45,732 bases of DNA. Source: Caulobacteraceae bacterium. GTDB lineage: Bacteria; Pseudomonadota; Alphaproteobacteria; Caulobacterales; Caulobacteraceae. Under the pieces are notes generated by a model. The model made no database searches and was not told where the DNA came from. It was given only the letters and a program-made list of their open reading frames with translations. A program made the position numbers and the translations under genes. The stretch spans positions 1 to 45,732 of the forward strand of contig JADZBR010000241.1 in the NCBI GenBank assembly GCA_020852035.1, given 5' to 3'. This document shows positions 18,122-25,909 of the stretch, piece after piece (the stretch's first letter is position 1; every line of letters starts with the position of its first letter).

Positions 18122-18965
18122 CGCCCGCTTCGAGCGCCCCCTGGTGACGCCGGAGGGGGTCGACCTGCGCGTCAGGCTCGGCGAGGCGGGCCAGCGGGCG
18201 GCGGCCTTCCTGATCGATTTCACGATCATCGTGGCCGTGCTGATCGGCCTGACGATCCTCTGCCTCGGCGCGGCCTGGGTCTCCAAGCTGGAGGCGACCG
18301 AGTGGATCGCCGTGGTCTGGCTGCTGGGCGCCTTCCTGCTGCGCAACGCCTATTTCATCGGCTTCGAGATGGGGCCGAAGGCGGCGACGCCCGGCAAGCG
18401 GATCATCGGCCTGCGGGTCGCCGCGCGGAACGGCGGGCGGCTGACCGCCGAGGCCATCCTGACCCGCAACGCCATGCGCGAGCTGGAGATCTGGATCCCC
18501 CTGTCGGTGCTGTTCAGCCCCGGCGGCGGGGACCGCGTGGAGGGCTGGATGTTCCTGCTCGGCTTCACCTGGTGCGCGGTCTTCGTGCTCCTTCCGCTGT
18601 TCAACCGCGATCGCCTGCGCGCCGGCGACCTGGCGGCCGGCACCTGGGTGGTCCGCAGCCCCCGGCGCAAGCTGCTGCGCGACCTGGCGGCCGAGGGGCG
18701 CTCGGCCCGCTTCGCCTTCACCGAGCGGCAGGTGCAGGCTTATGGCGTCAAGGAACTGCAGGTGCTTGAGGAGGTGCTGCGCGTCGCCGACCGGCGCACC
18801 ATGCAGGCCGTCGCCGCGCGCATCCGCAGGAAGATCGACTGGGCCGCCGGGCCGGACGAAAGCGACGGCGACTTCCTGGCCGCCTACTACGCGGCCCTGC
18901 GCGAGCGGCTGGAGCAGCGGCTGCTGTTCGGCCACCGCCGGCGCGACAAGCACGACGTGGCCTGA
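18108..18965 (+). CDS. RDD-family membrane protein
   Basis: A 285-residue protein whose N-terminal half is an RDD domain: the conserved Arg and Asp in GQRAAAFLIDF, helices at about 27-50 and 63-85, and the KAATPGKRIIGLRV segment. A third pair of helices follows (about 130-165). The C-terminal 110 residues are a soluble, charged, helical tail (FTERQVQAYGVKELQVLEEVL), longer than in minimal RDD proteins. It closes the six-gene overlapping operon that starts at 12991. The start is a GTG inside the SpoIIM-like gene. RDD proteins have been linked to ion transport in some bacteria, but no specific role is claimed here. Confidence 0.85.
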   Translation: MSDADARFERPLVTPEGVDLRVRLGEAGQRAAAFLIDFTIIVAVLIGLTILCLGAAWVSKLEATEWIAVVWLLGAFLLRNAYFIGFEMGPKAATPGKRIIGLRVAARNGGRLTAEAILTRNAMRELEIWIPLSVLFSPGGGDRVEGWMFLLGFTWCAVFVLLPLFNRDRLRAGDLAAGTWVVRSPRRKLLRDLAAEGRSARFAFTERQVQAYGVKELQVLEEVLRVADRRTMQAVAARIRRKIDWAAGPDESDGDFLAAYYAALRERLEQRLLFGHRRRDKHDVA

Positions 18966-18979
18966 CGCCGGGCTGGCCG

Positions 18980-19267
18980 TCAGCGCCGGGCGCCGAAAAA
19001 GTCCAGGATGTGGCGCGCGGTCGCCGCGGCGCTGGCTATCAAGCCGGCAAGGAGCGCCAGCGCCACCAGCGCCGCCCAGATCACCAGGGCGCCGAACCCC
19101 GCCTCGCCCGACGGCGCGGCCAGCTGCCACAGAAGCCCCGCCGCCAGCGCTGTCACGGCGACCCCGGCGGCGCTGCGCCAATAGACCCCGTGCGGGCGGG
19201 CAAAGGCGCGCAGGCCGATCCAGATCAGGCCGGCCGCATAGGCCAGCAGGAGCAACGCTTCCAGCAT
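18980..19267 (-). CDS. Small hypothetical membrane protein (95 aa)
   Basis: A 95-residue protein made almost entirely of three hydrophobic helices (about 2-20, 31-50 and 57-83), with a short basic end DFFGARR. It matches no family I know. Coding is supported by the consistent membrane-protein pattern and by its tight placement, 14 bases from the convergent RDD gene and 34 bases downstream of the next minus-strand membrane gene, with which it could share a transcript. The ribosome binding site is weak. Confidence 0.6.
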   Translation of the reverse strand: MLEALLLLAYAAGLIWIGLRAFARPHGVYWRSAAGVAVTALAAGLLWQLAAPSGEAGFGALVIWAALVALALLAGLIASAAATARHILDFFGARR

Positions 19268-19301
19268 GGCGGACAGCTTAGCCGCGGCCCGTTAACGGAC
19301 T

Positions 19302-20099
19302 TCAGTCGAACACCGCGGCGACCGCGTCGGGTCCGGCGCCTTCCTTTATGCGGCGTAGCTCGAAGAAGATGGCCGCGAGGCCGATCGACTGGAAGACCCC
19401 GGCCACCGCGCCGGCGACCGCGTCGAGGACCGCCTCCACATAGCCGGCGGCCGCCGGCCAGGTCGTCGCGGCCGCCGCGCTGCCGATGCCGGAGACCACC
19501 GCGAAGATGATCACCATCACGACGATTCCGCCGATCAGCAGGCCCAGGATGGGCAGCCGCGCGCCGCGGGTCAGTTCAAGGCTGCGGCCCAGACTGTCGA
19601 AGACCCCGCGCCCTTCCACCACCCGCACGGGGGCGGCCACGCACCAGGCGGCGGCGAGGATCAGGCCGGGCACGATCAGCAGCAGCAGCCCGAGGACGAT
19701 CCCGACGCCGGCGATGATCTGGATGCCGAACAGCGCCAGCAGGTGCCGCGTGGCGCCCGCGCAGTCCTTCAATTCCGGCTTGCGGCCCGCCCAATGCGTC
19801 ATCACCGCCTGGATCGCCGCCGCCTGCATGACCAGTTGCAGGATCGAATCCAGCAGCCGGTTCAGCGGGCCGAGCAGCGCCCCGTCCGGGCTTCCCGTCG
19901 AAATCGTGACCGCCACAGCGACGCACCCCAGGATCGCGCCAGGCAGGGCGACCAGGGCGAGGGCCAGCGGCAGCAGGAGCGGAGCGGTCCGGCCGAAGCT
20001 GGTGAAGGTGGCCCCGACCACGCGACCGAGGTCGAAGGACGGCCGGGCGGCGGGAGGGCTCAAACGGGTCTCCGAGGCGATCCGATCCCAAGGTTGCAT
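19302..20099 (-). CDS. Polytopic membrane protein, YciC / GPDPase-membrane-domain-like
   Basis: A 265-residue integral membrane protein with about six helices: LLLPLALALVALPGAILG, an amphipathic stretch around LLDSILQLVMQAAAIQAVMTHW, GIQIIAGVGIVLGLLLLIVPGLILAAAW, LPILGLLIGGIVVMVIIFAVV, and a final hydrophobic segment. The GLILAAAWCVAAPVRVVEGRGVFDSLGRSLELTRG block, with a membrane helix followed by a helix-turn carrying a basic amphipathic segment, is typical of this loosely defined group. The function is unknown. It is divergent from the PepSY operon, with about 110 bases between starts. Confidence 0.7.
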   Translation of the reverse strand: MQPWDRIASETRLSPPAARPSFDLGRVVGATFTSFGRTAPLLLPLALALVALPGAILGCVAVAVTISTGSPDGALLGPLNRLLDSILQLVMQAAAIQAVMTHWAGRKPELKDCAGATRHLLALFGIQIIAGVGIVLGLLLLIVPGLILAAAWCVAAPVRVVEGRGVFDSLGRSLELTRGARLPILGLLIGGIVVMVIIFAVVSGIGSAAAATTWPAAAGYVEAVLDAVAGAVAGVFQSIGLAAIFFELRRIKEGAGPDAVAAVFD

Positions 20100-20209
20100 G
20101 TGTCCGTCGCGAAAGAAACCGCGCCTTGCCAGCCGGCGGCGGAGCCGCTAGTGCGAACCATTCGCAACTCGTGCCGGGCGACCGCGCACCCTTCGGAGGC
20201 CGCCCCAGC

Positions 20210-20890
20210 TTGGCGTCACCGTCTCGACCCGTGCCGGCCAACGACGCCATCGACGAGCGCGCGCGCGCCAAGAGGAAGGCGCAGGCGCGCGCGGCGCTGA
20301 TGCGCCAGATGGTCCAGTGGCACTGGATCAGCGCCGCCATCTGCCTGATCGGCATGCTGCTGTTCTCGATCACCGGGATCACGCTCAACCACGCGGGCCA
20401 GATCGCCGGGGCGCCGAAGACCACCAACCGCGAGGCGGTGATGCCGGCCGCGCCGCTCAGCGCCGTCGCCGCCGCCGAGCCGAGGCAAGGCGCGCTGCCC
20501 GACGCCGCCCGCGACTGGCTGCGCGGCGAACTGAAGGTCCGCGCGCCGAAGGACGCGGCCATCGAGTGGTCCGACGGCGAAGCCTACGTCGGCCTGCCGC
20601 GCCCCGGCGGCGACGCCTTCCTGACCATCGATACGGCCACCGGCGACGTCGCCTACGAGCGCACCGATCGAGGCTGGATCTCCTACCTCAACGACCTGCA
20701 CAAGGGCCGCAACACCGGCCCGGTGTGGAGCTGGTTCATCGACATCTTCGCGGTCGGCACGGTCGTCTTCTGCGTGACCGGCCTGGTCCTGCTGCAGCTG
20801 CATTCCCGGGCGCGCAAGTCGACCTGGCCGCTGATCGGCCTCGGCCTCATCGCCCCCGTGCTGCTCGCCGTCCTGTTCATCCACCTATAG
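20210..20890 (+). CDS. PepSY-associated transmembrane protein
   Basis: A roughly 226-residue membrane protein: one helix near the N-terminus (WISAAICLIGMLLFSITGITLNH), a periplasmic PepSY-like domain (SDGEAYVGLPRPGGDAFLTIDTATGDV), then two helices at the C-terminus (FIDIFAVGTVVFCVTGLVLLQLH and LIGLGLIAPVLLAVLFIHL). Histidines at the membrane edges (WHW, LNHAG, LHKGRNTG, LQLHS) could bind haem or pass electrons. The start is unclear: TTG 20210 has GGAGG 10 bases upstream and is used here; GTG 20231 and TTG 20126 are alternatives. It heads a four-gene run with a DUF2271 protein, a DUF4198 protein and ApbE, and is the likely membrane electron carrier of that system (inference). Confidence 0.78.
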   Translation: MASPSRPVPANDAIDERARAKRKAQARAALMRQMVQWHWISAAICLIGMLLFSITGITLNHAGQIAGAPKTTNREAVMPAAPLSAVAAAEPRQGALPDAARDWLRGELKVRAPKDAAIEWSDGEAYVGLPRPGGDAFLTIDTATGDVAYERTDRGWISYLNDLHKGRNTGPVWSWFIDIFAVGTVVFCVTGLVLLQLHSRARKSTWPLIGLGLIAPVLLAVLFIHL

Positions 20891-20898
20891 AGTTCCTG

Positions 20899-21414
20899 AT
20901 GCGCCTCGCCGTTTCCGCCGCCCTGCTTTCCGGACTTGCGACCACCCCGGCCCTGGCCGCGGACCTCAACGTCTCCCTGACCATCCCGACGTTGAAGGTG
21001 GCCGAGTATCACCGGCCCTACGTGGCGGTGTGGATCGAGAAGCCCGACCAGACGGCGGTGAAGACGCTCGCCGTCTGGTACGACACCAAGCTCGCCAAGC
21101 GCGAGGGCGAGACCTGGCTGAAGGACATGCGCCAGTGGTGGCGCCGGGCCGGGCGCGAGATGAAGATGCCGGTCGACGGCGTCACCGGCGCCACCCGCGC
21201 GCCGGGCAAGCACCAGATCAGCTTCAAGGGCGGCGCCAACCCGCTGGGGAACCTGCCGCCGGGCCAGTACAACCTGGTGGTCGAGGCCGCCCGCGAGGTC
21301 GGCGGCCGCGAGATGCTGAAGGCCCCCTTCCAATGGCCGCCGGCCAAGGCCGCCACCGCCTCCGCCAACGGCTCCAGCGAGCTTTCGGCGATCGTCGTCT
21401 CCACCAAGCCCTAG
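20899..21414 (+). CDS. DUF2271 periplasmic protein with predicted covalent-FMN site
   Basis: A 171-residue protein with a signal peptide (about 1-20, cleavage at ALA-AD). The mature domain is a beta-sandwich-type DUF2271: VAVWIEKPD, LAVWYDTKLAKREGETWLKDMRQWWRR. The striking feature is D93-G-V-T-G-A-T99 (bases 21175-21195), which matches the D-A/G-x-S/T-G-A-T motif that ApbE flavinylates in NqrC and RnfG. T99 is the predicted FMN attachment residue. ApbE is encoded two genes downstream. Periplasmic, with a probable electron-transfer role. The start is eight bases after the PepSY stop. The motif is seen directly; flavinylation is inferred. Confidence 0.85.
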   Translation: MRLAVSAALLSGLATTPALAADLNVSLTIPTLKVAEYHRPYVAVWIEKPDQTAVKTLAVWYDTKLAKREGETWLKDMRQWWRRAGREMKMPVDGVTGATRAPGKHQISFKGGANPLGNLPPGQYNLVVEAAREVGGREMLKAPFQWPPAKAATASANGSSELSAIVVSTKP

Positions 21415-21426
21415 AAGAAGCCCGCC

Positions 21427-22230
21427 ATGAAACGCCTCGCCCTCGCCGCCCTCGCCGCCGCCCTCGCCCTGCCGATGAGCGCCGAGGCGCACCGTCAGTG
21501 GCTGTTGCCCTCGATGACCGTGCTCTCGGGCGACGACCCGTGGGTGACGGTGGACGCGGCGGTCTCCAACGACCTGTTCGTCTTCGAACACGTGCCGATG
21601 CGCCTCGACGGCCTGACCATCGTCGGGCCGGACGGCGCCAAGGTGGAGCCGCAGAACGCCTTCACGGGCAAGTACCGCAGCGTCTTCGACGTCCACCTGA
21701 CCAAGCCCGGCACCTACCGCATCGCCAACGCCGGCGTCGGCGTGAACGCCAACTGGAAGCAGGGCGGCGAGACCAAGCGCTGGCGCGGCCCCGCCTCGGA
21801 GCTTTCCAAGGCGATCCCGGCCGACGCCACCGAGGTGAAGATCAACGAGTCCGTCCGGCGCGTGGAGACCTTCGTCACCGCCGGCGCGCCGACCTCCGAG
21901 GCCCTGAAGCCGACCGGCGTCGGCCTGGAACTGGAGCCGATCACCCACCCGACCGACCTCTATGCCGGCGAGGCGGCCAGGTTCCGCCTCGTGATGGACG
22001 GCAAGCCGGCGGCGGGCGTCGAGGTCACGCTCGCGCCCGGCGGGGTGCGCTATCGCGACGACCGCGGGGAGATGAAGCTGCAGACCGACGCCGCCGGCGA
22101 GTTCTCCGTCACCTGGCCCACCGCCGGCTTCTGGTGGCTGGAGGCGTCCGTGCGCGGCGGCCAGTCGAGCATCCCCAACGCCCAGCGCAGCGCCATGTAT
22201 GTCGCCACCGTCGAGGTGCTGAAGAACTGA
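21427..22230 (+). CDS. DUF4198 periplasmic protein
   Basis: A 267-residue secreted protein with a clear signal peptide (1-21, MKRLALAALAAALALPMSAEA) and mature N-terminus HRQWLLPS. It contains the DUF4198 beta-rich pattern: an N-terminal strand set (LLPSMTVLSGDDPWVTVDAAVSNDLF) and a C-terminal Ig-like module ending GGQSSIPNAQRSAMYVATVEVL. Relatives are often found with metal or iron uptake genes. No cofactor site is evident. The gene starts 12 bases after the DUF2271 stop, in the same operon. The histidine directly after the cleavage site could ligate a metal (inference). Confidence 0.82.
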   Translation: MKRLALAALAAALALPMSAEAHRQWLLPSMTVLSGDDPWVTVDAAVSNDLFVFEHVPMRLDGLTIVGPDGAKVEPQNAFTGKYRSVFDVHLTKPGTYRIANAGVGVNANWKQGGETKRWRGPASELSKAIPADATEVKINESVRRVETFVTAGAPTSEALKPTGVGLELEPITHPTDLYAGEAARFRLVMDGKPAAGVEVTLAPGGVRYRDDRGEMKLQTDAAGEFSVTWPTAGFWWLEASVRGGQSSIPNAQRSAMYVATVEVLKN

Positions 22231-22268
22231 CCCGCATCGCGATCCCGCTCGGCCTGACGCGCGCGAGC

Positions 22269-23216
22269 GTGCGGCCCAGGCCCGGCGCCCTCGTCGACCT
22301 CGGCGGGCCGACGATGGGCATGAGCTGGTCGGCGCGGGCGCTGCTGCCGGCCGGGCTGGCCTCCGACGTGGCGCGGGACGCAGTGCAGGCGCGGCTGGAC
22401 CGGCTGGTCGCCGAGGTCAGCCACTGGGAGCCGCAGTCCGCGCTCAGCCGGTTCAACCGCGCGGACGCGGGCGAATGGGTCCCCCTGCCCGACGATCTCT
22501 GGACGGTGCTGCGCGCCGGGCTGGTGCTGGCGGCGCGCTCGGACGGCGCCTTCGACCCGACAATGGGGCGGCTGGTCGACCTCTGGGGCTTCGGCCCCGC
22601 CGGACCTTGCACCCCCCCCGCCGAAGACGTGGCGGCCGCCGCCCATGCCGCCGCCGGTTGGCGGCGGTTGCGGTTGTCGCCGGCCGACCAGAGCGCCTGT
22701 CAGCCCGGCGGCCTCGCGCTCGACCTGTCCGGCATCGCCAAGGGGTATGGCGTCGACCTTGTTGTCGACACCCTGGCCGGCCTCGGCGTAGCGGCCTGTC
22801 TCGTCGAGATCGGCGGTGAGTTGCGAGGCGCCGGCGTGCGCCCGGACGGCGAGCCCTGGTGGGTGGAGATCGAGACGCCGCCGGACCTGGCGGCGCCGCC
22901 GTCGCCGATCCGGCTGGCGCTGCACGGCCTGGCGGTGGCGACCTCCGGCGACTACCGGCTGATGCGCGAGGTCGCCGGCCGGCGGCTGTCGCACACGCTC
23001 GACCCGCGTACCGGCGCGCCGCTCAGGGACGCCCCGGCCTCGGTCACGGTGCTCCATGAGCGCTGCATGATGGCCGATGCCCTTTCGACCGTCCTGACCG
23101 TGCTCGGGCCGGACGCCGGCATGGCCTACGCAGAGGCCGAGGGGCTGGCCGCGCGCATCCTGACCCGCGACGGGCGCGAGCGGCTGAGCCGCGCCTTCGC
23201 CGCCATGCTCGACTGA
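22269..23216 (+). CDS. apbE: FAD:protein FMN transferase (ApbE)
   Basis: A 315-residue flavin transferase that attaches FMN from FAD to Thr/Ser in target proteins. Family features: TMGMSW at the start of the fold, EVSHWEPQSALSRFN, SDGAFDPTMGRLVDLWGFG, the FAD-binding block LDLSGIAKGYGVD, VEIGGELRGAGVRPDGEPW, the C-terminal SHTLDPRTGAP and DALSTVLTVLG. GTG 22269 is chosen. There is no signal peptide or lipobox, so it may be cytoplasmic or use an unrecognised export route; ATG 22311 would remove about 14 residues. A C8 tract lies inside the gene (22612-22619). The target is most likely the DUF2271 protein encoded upstream. Confidence 0.9.
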   Translation: MRPRPGALVDLGGPTMGMSWSARALLPAGLASDVARDAVQARLDRLVAEVSHWEPQSALSRFNRADAGEWVPLPDDLWTVLRAGLVLAARSDGAFDPTMGRLVDLWGFGPAGPCTPPAEDVAAAAHAAAGWRRLRLSPADQSACQPGGLALDLSGIAKGYGVDLVVDTLAGLGVAACLVEIGGELRGAGVRPDGEPWWVEIETPPDLAAPPSPIRLALHGLAVATSGDYRLMREVAGRRLSHTLDPRTGAPLRDAPASVTVLHERCMMADALSTVLTVLGPDAGMAYAEAEGLAARILTRDGRERLSRAFAAMLD

Positions 23217-23263
23217 AGGCGCGTCCGGACGGCTCGAACGGCCCTCGGCGAGGCATTGCGTGG

Positions 23264-23350
23264 TTCGAGACGCGGCTTCGCCGCTCCTCGCCATGACCAG
23301 GTTTGTGCTGAGTTCGTCATCCTGAGGGCCCGCGAAGGGGGTGTCTCGAA
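23264..23350. repeat. Paired inverted palindromes, REPIN-like, family 5
   Basis: The left arm (23264-23297, TTCGAGAC...ATGAC) and right arm (23316-23350, GTCAT...GTCTCGAA) are imperfect reverse complements. The left arm has an inner hairpin GCGGC-TTC-GCCGC (23272-23284). It sits between the convergent apbE and Mur-ligase genes. A small stem CTGGC-GAA-GCCAG (23363-23375) follows, without a T tract. The TTCGAGAC/ATCCTGAGG type is widespread in Caulobacterales intergenic DNA (recalled, not searched). Confidence 0.75.
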
Positions 23351-23397
23351 GCCTGCCTCGGGCTGGCGAAGCCAGACCCGTGGGGACGCAGGGCCGC

Positions 23398-24807
23398 TCA
23401 GCGATCGGCCTTCAACTGCGCCAGCAGCTCGCCGGCGAACACCGAAAGCGTGTCGTCCCGCGCGCCCATGACGACGATCCGGTCGCCGGGCCGAGCCAGC
23501 TCCAGCAGCTTCGCCCCGCCCGCTGCCCGTTCGGGGATGGCGAGGGCTTGGCGGCCGCGGGCGGCGACGGCGCCGGCGATGTCGGCGCTGCCGACGCTGC
23601 GGTCGACGGTGCCGCCGAAATAGGCTGGGTCGGGCAGGATCAGCACATCCTCGGGCGCGAGGCGTTCGGCGAACATGTCGATGAATTCCTGGCGCATCAG
23701 CTTCAGCGGACCGTAGCCGTGCGGCTGGAAGAAGATCAGCAGGCGGCCGGGGAAGGCGTGCAGGGCCTCCAGGGTGGCGGTGATCTTGTCCGGGTTGTGC
23801 CCGAAGTCGTCGATCACCGTGACGCCGCCGGCCTCGCCGACCACCTCCAGGCGGCGGCGGATGCCCGCGAAGCCGGCGAGCGCGCCGGCGGCCTCGGCGA
23901 GGCTGGCGCCGGTCGCCATCACCGCGCCGACGGCCGCGAGCGCATTGGCGACGTTGTGCAGGCCGGGGACGCCCAGGTCGATGGCGGCGGTCTCTCCGCT
24001 CTGGCGCTCGGTGACGCGGAAGTGGACGCCGCCGGGCGACAGTCTCGCCTCCGAGCCGAGGAGGTCGGCTTCGTTGTCCGAGAGGCTATAGGTCACGCGG
24101 CGTTCGGCGGGCACGGTTGCGGCGAGGCGCGCGGTCTCGTCGTTGTCGAGGTTGAGGACCGCCGTCTTCGCCTTTCCGACGAAGGCCGAGAAGAGCTGGC
24201 GCAGCTCCTCCATCGTTTTGTGGTCGAGGGAGATGTTGTTCACCACCGCGACGCTCGGCGTGTAGCGGGCGATGGAGCCGTCGCTCTCGTCGACTTCCGA
24301 GACGAACAGCGCCTCGCCGCCGACCAGCGCGCTGGCGAAGGGTGTCTCGGCGGTGACGAAGTTCTTCATCTCCGCGCCGTTCATCACCGTCGGGTCGCGG
24401 CCCAGCCGGTGCAGCATCCAGGCGATCATGCCGGTGGTGGTCGACTTGCCGCTGGTGCCGGCGACGCCGATGGAGGTCGGCGCGACGTTGAAGAGCTCGG
24501 AGAGCAGTTCGGCCCGCAGCTTCACCGGCGCGCCGATGCGGTGGGCGGCCTCGACGTCGGGGACGGTGCCCTCGACGGCGGCGGAGGCGACGACGATCTG
24601 ATCCGGCGAGGTGACGCCCGAGCCGTCCTGCGGCGAGAGGGCCACGCCGCGGGCTTCGAGGAAGGCGAACCTGCCGGGGGTGCGGCCCTGGTCGCGGGAG
24701 CGGTCGGAGCCGGCGACGCGCGCGCCCTTGGCCTGGACGATCAGGGCCAGGGGCATCATGCCGCTGCCGCCGACGCCGCAGAAGAAATACGTCTGGCCCG
24801 GAATCAT
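23398..24807 (-). CDS. Mur ligase family protein (MurC/Mpl-like)
   Basis: A 469-residue ATP-dependent ligase with the MurC/Mpl three-domain order: an N-terminal UDP-binding domain (FFCGVGGSGMMPLALIV), the central ATPase with P-loop GTSGKSTT (117-124) and the DHKTMEELRQLF block, and a C-terminal domain (LHNVANALAAVGA, IDDFGHNPDKI). MurC adds L-Ala to UDP-MurNAc, and Mpl adds a recycled tripeptide. The standard loop is GTHGKTTT; here His is Ser and Thr is Ser, and the GHHP motif reads GHNP. These departures suggest a paralogue rather than the housekeeping MurC. It is divergent from an LD-carboxypeptidase gene 45 bases away, so a recycling ligase is the favoured inference. Confidence 0.85.
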   Translation of the reverse strand: MIPGQTYFFCGVGGSGMMPLALIVQAKGARVAGSDRSRDQGRTPGRFAFLEARGVALSPQDGSGVTSPDQIVVASAAVEGTVPDVEAAHRIGAPVKLRAELLSELFNVAPTSIGVAGTSGKSTTTGMIAWMLHRLGRDPTVMNGAEMKNFVTAETPFASALVGGEALFVSEVDESDGSIARYTPSVAVVNNISLDHKTMEELRQLFSAFVGKAKTAVLNLDNDETARLAATVPAERRVTYSLSDNEADLLGSEARLSPGGVHFRVTERQSGETAAIDLGVPGLHNVANALAAVGAVMATGASLAEAAGALAGFAGIRRRLEVVGEAGGVTVIDDFGHNPDKITATLEALHAFPGRLLIFFQPHGYGPLKLMRQEFIDMFAERLAPEDVLILPDPAYFGGTVDRSVGSADIAGAVAARGRQALAIPERAAGGAKLLELARPGDRIVVMGARDDTLSVFAGELLAQLKADR

Positions 24808-24852
24808 CGTCGGAGCCTAGAAACCTCCCTGAGGGACGGCAAGCGAGGCGCG

Positions 24853-25683
24853 ATGGCGCGGCGAAGGGCGAGGATCGGCGTGGTCGCGCCGGGCGGGCGG
24901 ATCGAGCCCGAACTCGCCACGGCGGTGACCGACCTGGCCGGGCGGCTCTACGGCGCGCGGGCGCCGGAACTGCTCTTCCATCCGCAGTGCTTCCTCTCCA
25001 GCGGCCACTTCGCCGGCGAGGACGCCGAGCGCACGGCGGCCTTCCTCGACGTGGCCAACGACGAGAGCCTCGACGCCCTGTGGTTCGCGCGCGGGGGCTA
25101 TGGCGCGGGCCGGTTGGGTGAGGCGGTCCTGGCGGGCTTGGGCGAGGGCGCCGCGCGCAAGGCCTACCTCGGCTACTCCGACGCCGGCGCGCTTCTGGGC
25201 GGGCTCTACCGGCAGGGGTTCGCCCACGTGGCGCATGGGCCGATGCCTCAGGACCTGATCCGCGAGGGCGGGGAGGCGGCGGTGGCGAGGGCGCTGGCCT
25301 GGCTGGTCGACCGGGCGCCCGAAGCGGTGGAGCCGTCGGCGCGGACCGGCAGGACGGCGGCCTTCAACATGGTGATCCTTGCCAGCCTGATCGGCACGCC
25401 GCTGGAGCCGGACCTTTCGGGGCATGTGCTGATGCTGGAGGAGGTGTCGGAGTACATGTACCGGATCGACCGGCTGCTCTTTCAGATCACCAGCAGCTCC
25501 AACATCCGCAAGGTCGCCGGCATTCGCCTGGGCCGCTGCAGCCTGATCCCCGAGAACGACCCGGACTTCGGGCTCTCGGAGGAGGAGGTCGCCCGCTACT
25601 GGTGCGAGCGCTCGGGCATCCCCTACCTCGGGCGCGCCGACATCGGGCATGACGCCGGCAACAAGGTCGTCCCCTTCGGTTGA
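24853..25683 (+). CDS. LD-carboxypeptidase, peptidase family S66
   Basis: A 276-residue serine peptidase. The catalytic triad is recognisable: nucleophile S109 in GYSD, Glu at 196-197 in LMLEEVSEYMYRIDR, and H266 in DIGHDAGNKVVPFG. The N-terminus begins with IGVVAPGG as in LdcA. No signal sequence is present, so it is cytoplasmic, where LdcA removes D-Ala from murein tetrapeptides during recycling. MccF-type (microcin resistance) members share the fold and cannot be excluded. The ATG at 24853 is 45 bases from the divergent Mur ligase start, so the two probably share a control region. Confidence 0.88.
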   Translation: MARRRARIGVVAPGGRIEPELATAVTDLAGRLYGARAPELLFHPQCFLSSGHFAGEDAERTAAFLDVANDESLDALWFARGGYGAGRLGEAVLAGLGEGAARKAYLGYSDAGALLGGLYRQGFAHVAHGPMPQDLIREGGEAAVARALAWLVDRAPEAVEPSARTGRTAAFNMVILASLIGTPLEPDLSGHVLMLEEVSEYMYRIDRLLFQITSSSNIRKVAGIRLGRCSLIPENDPDFGLSEEEVARYWCERSGIPYLGRADIGHDAGNKVVPFG

Positions 25684-25692
25684 CGCCGCGAG

Positions 25693-25831
25693 CCTTCCCC
25701 CAGCATGGGGGAAGTGGCCCGAAAGCCGTAGGCTGAGGGTCGATGGGGGAGATTTGAGAGGAAGCACCGGCTTCCCCCATCGACCCTCGCCCCTTCGGGT
25801 CTCAGGCCACTTCCCCCATGCTGGGGGAAGG
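25693..25831. repeat. Paired inverted palindromes, REPIN-like, family 3
   Basis: Exact 27-base outer arms, CCTTCCCCCAGCATGGGGGA and the following AGTGGCC (25693-25719), and the reverse complement (25805-25831) flank a partly palindromic core. The core includes GAGGGTCGATGGGGGA and its inverted copy. Each arm also folds on itself (TTCCCCCAGCATGGGGGAA). It lies between two tandem genes and ends about 80 bases before the crotonase ATG. Confidence 0.88.
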
Positions 25832-25909
25832 TTTGCTCTCCCGCATCACGCCGTTGATTGCCGCAGCGTCCGGCGCTCCACTGTCGGCCGGAACGTCAGG
25901 GAGGACGCC

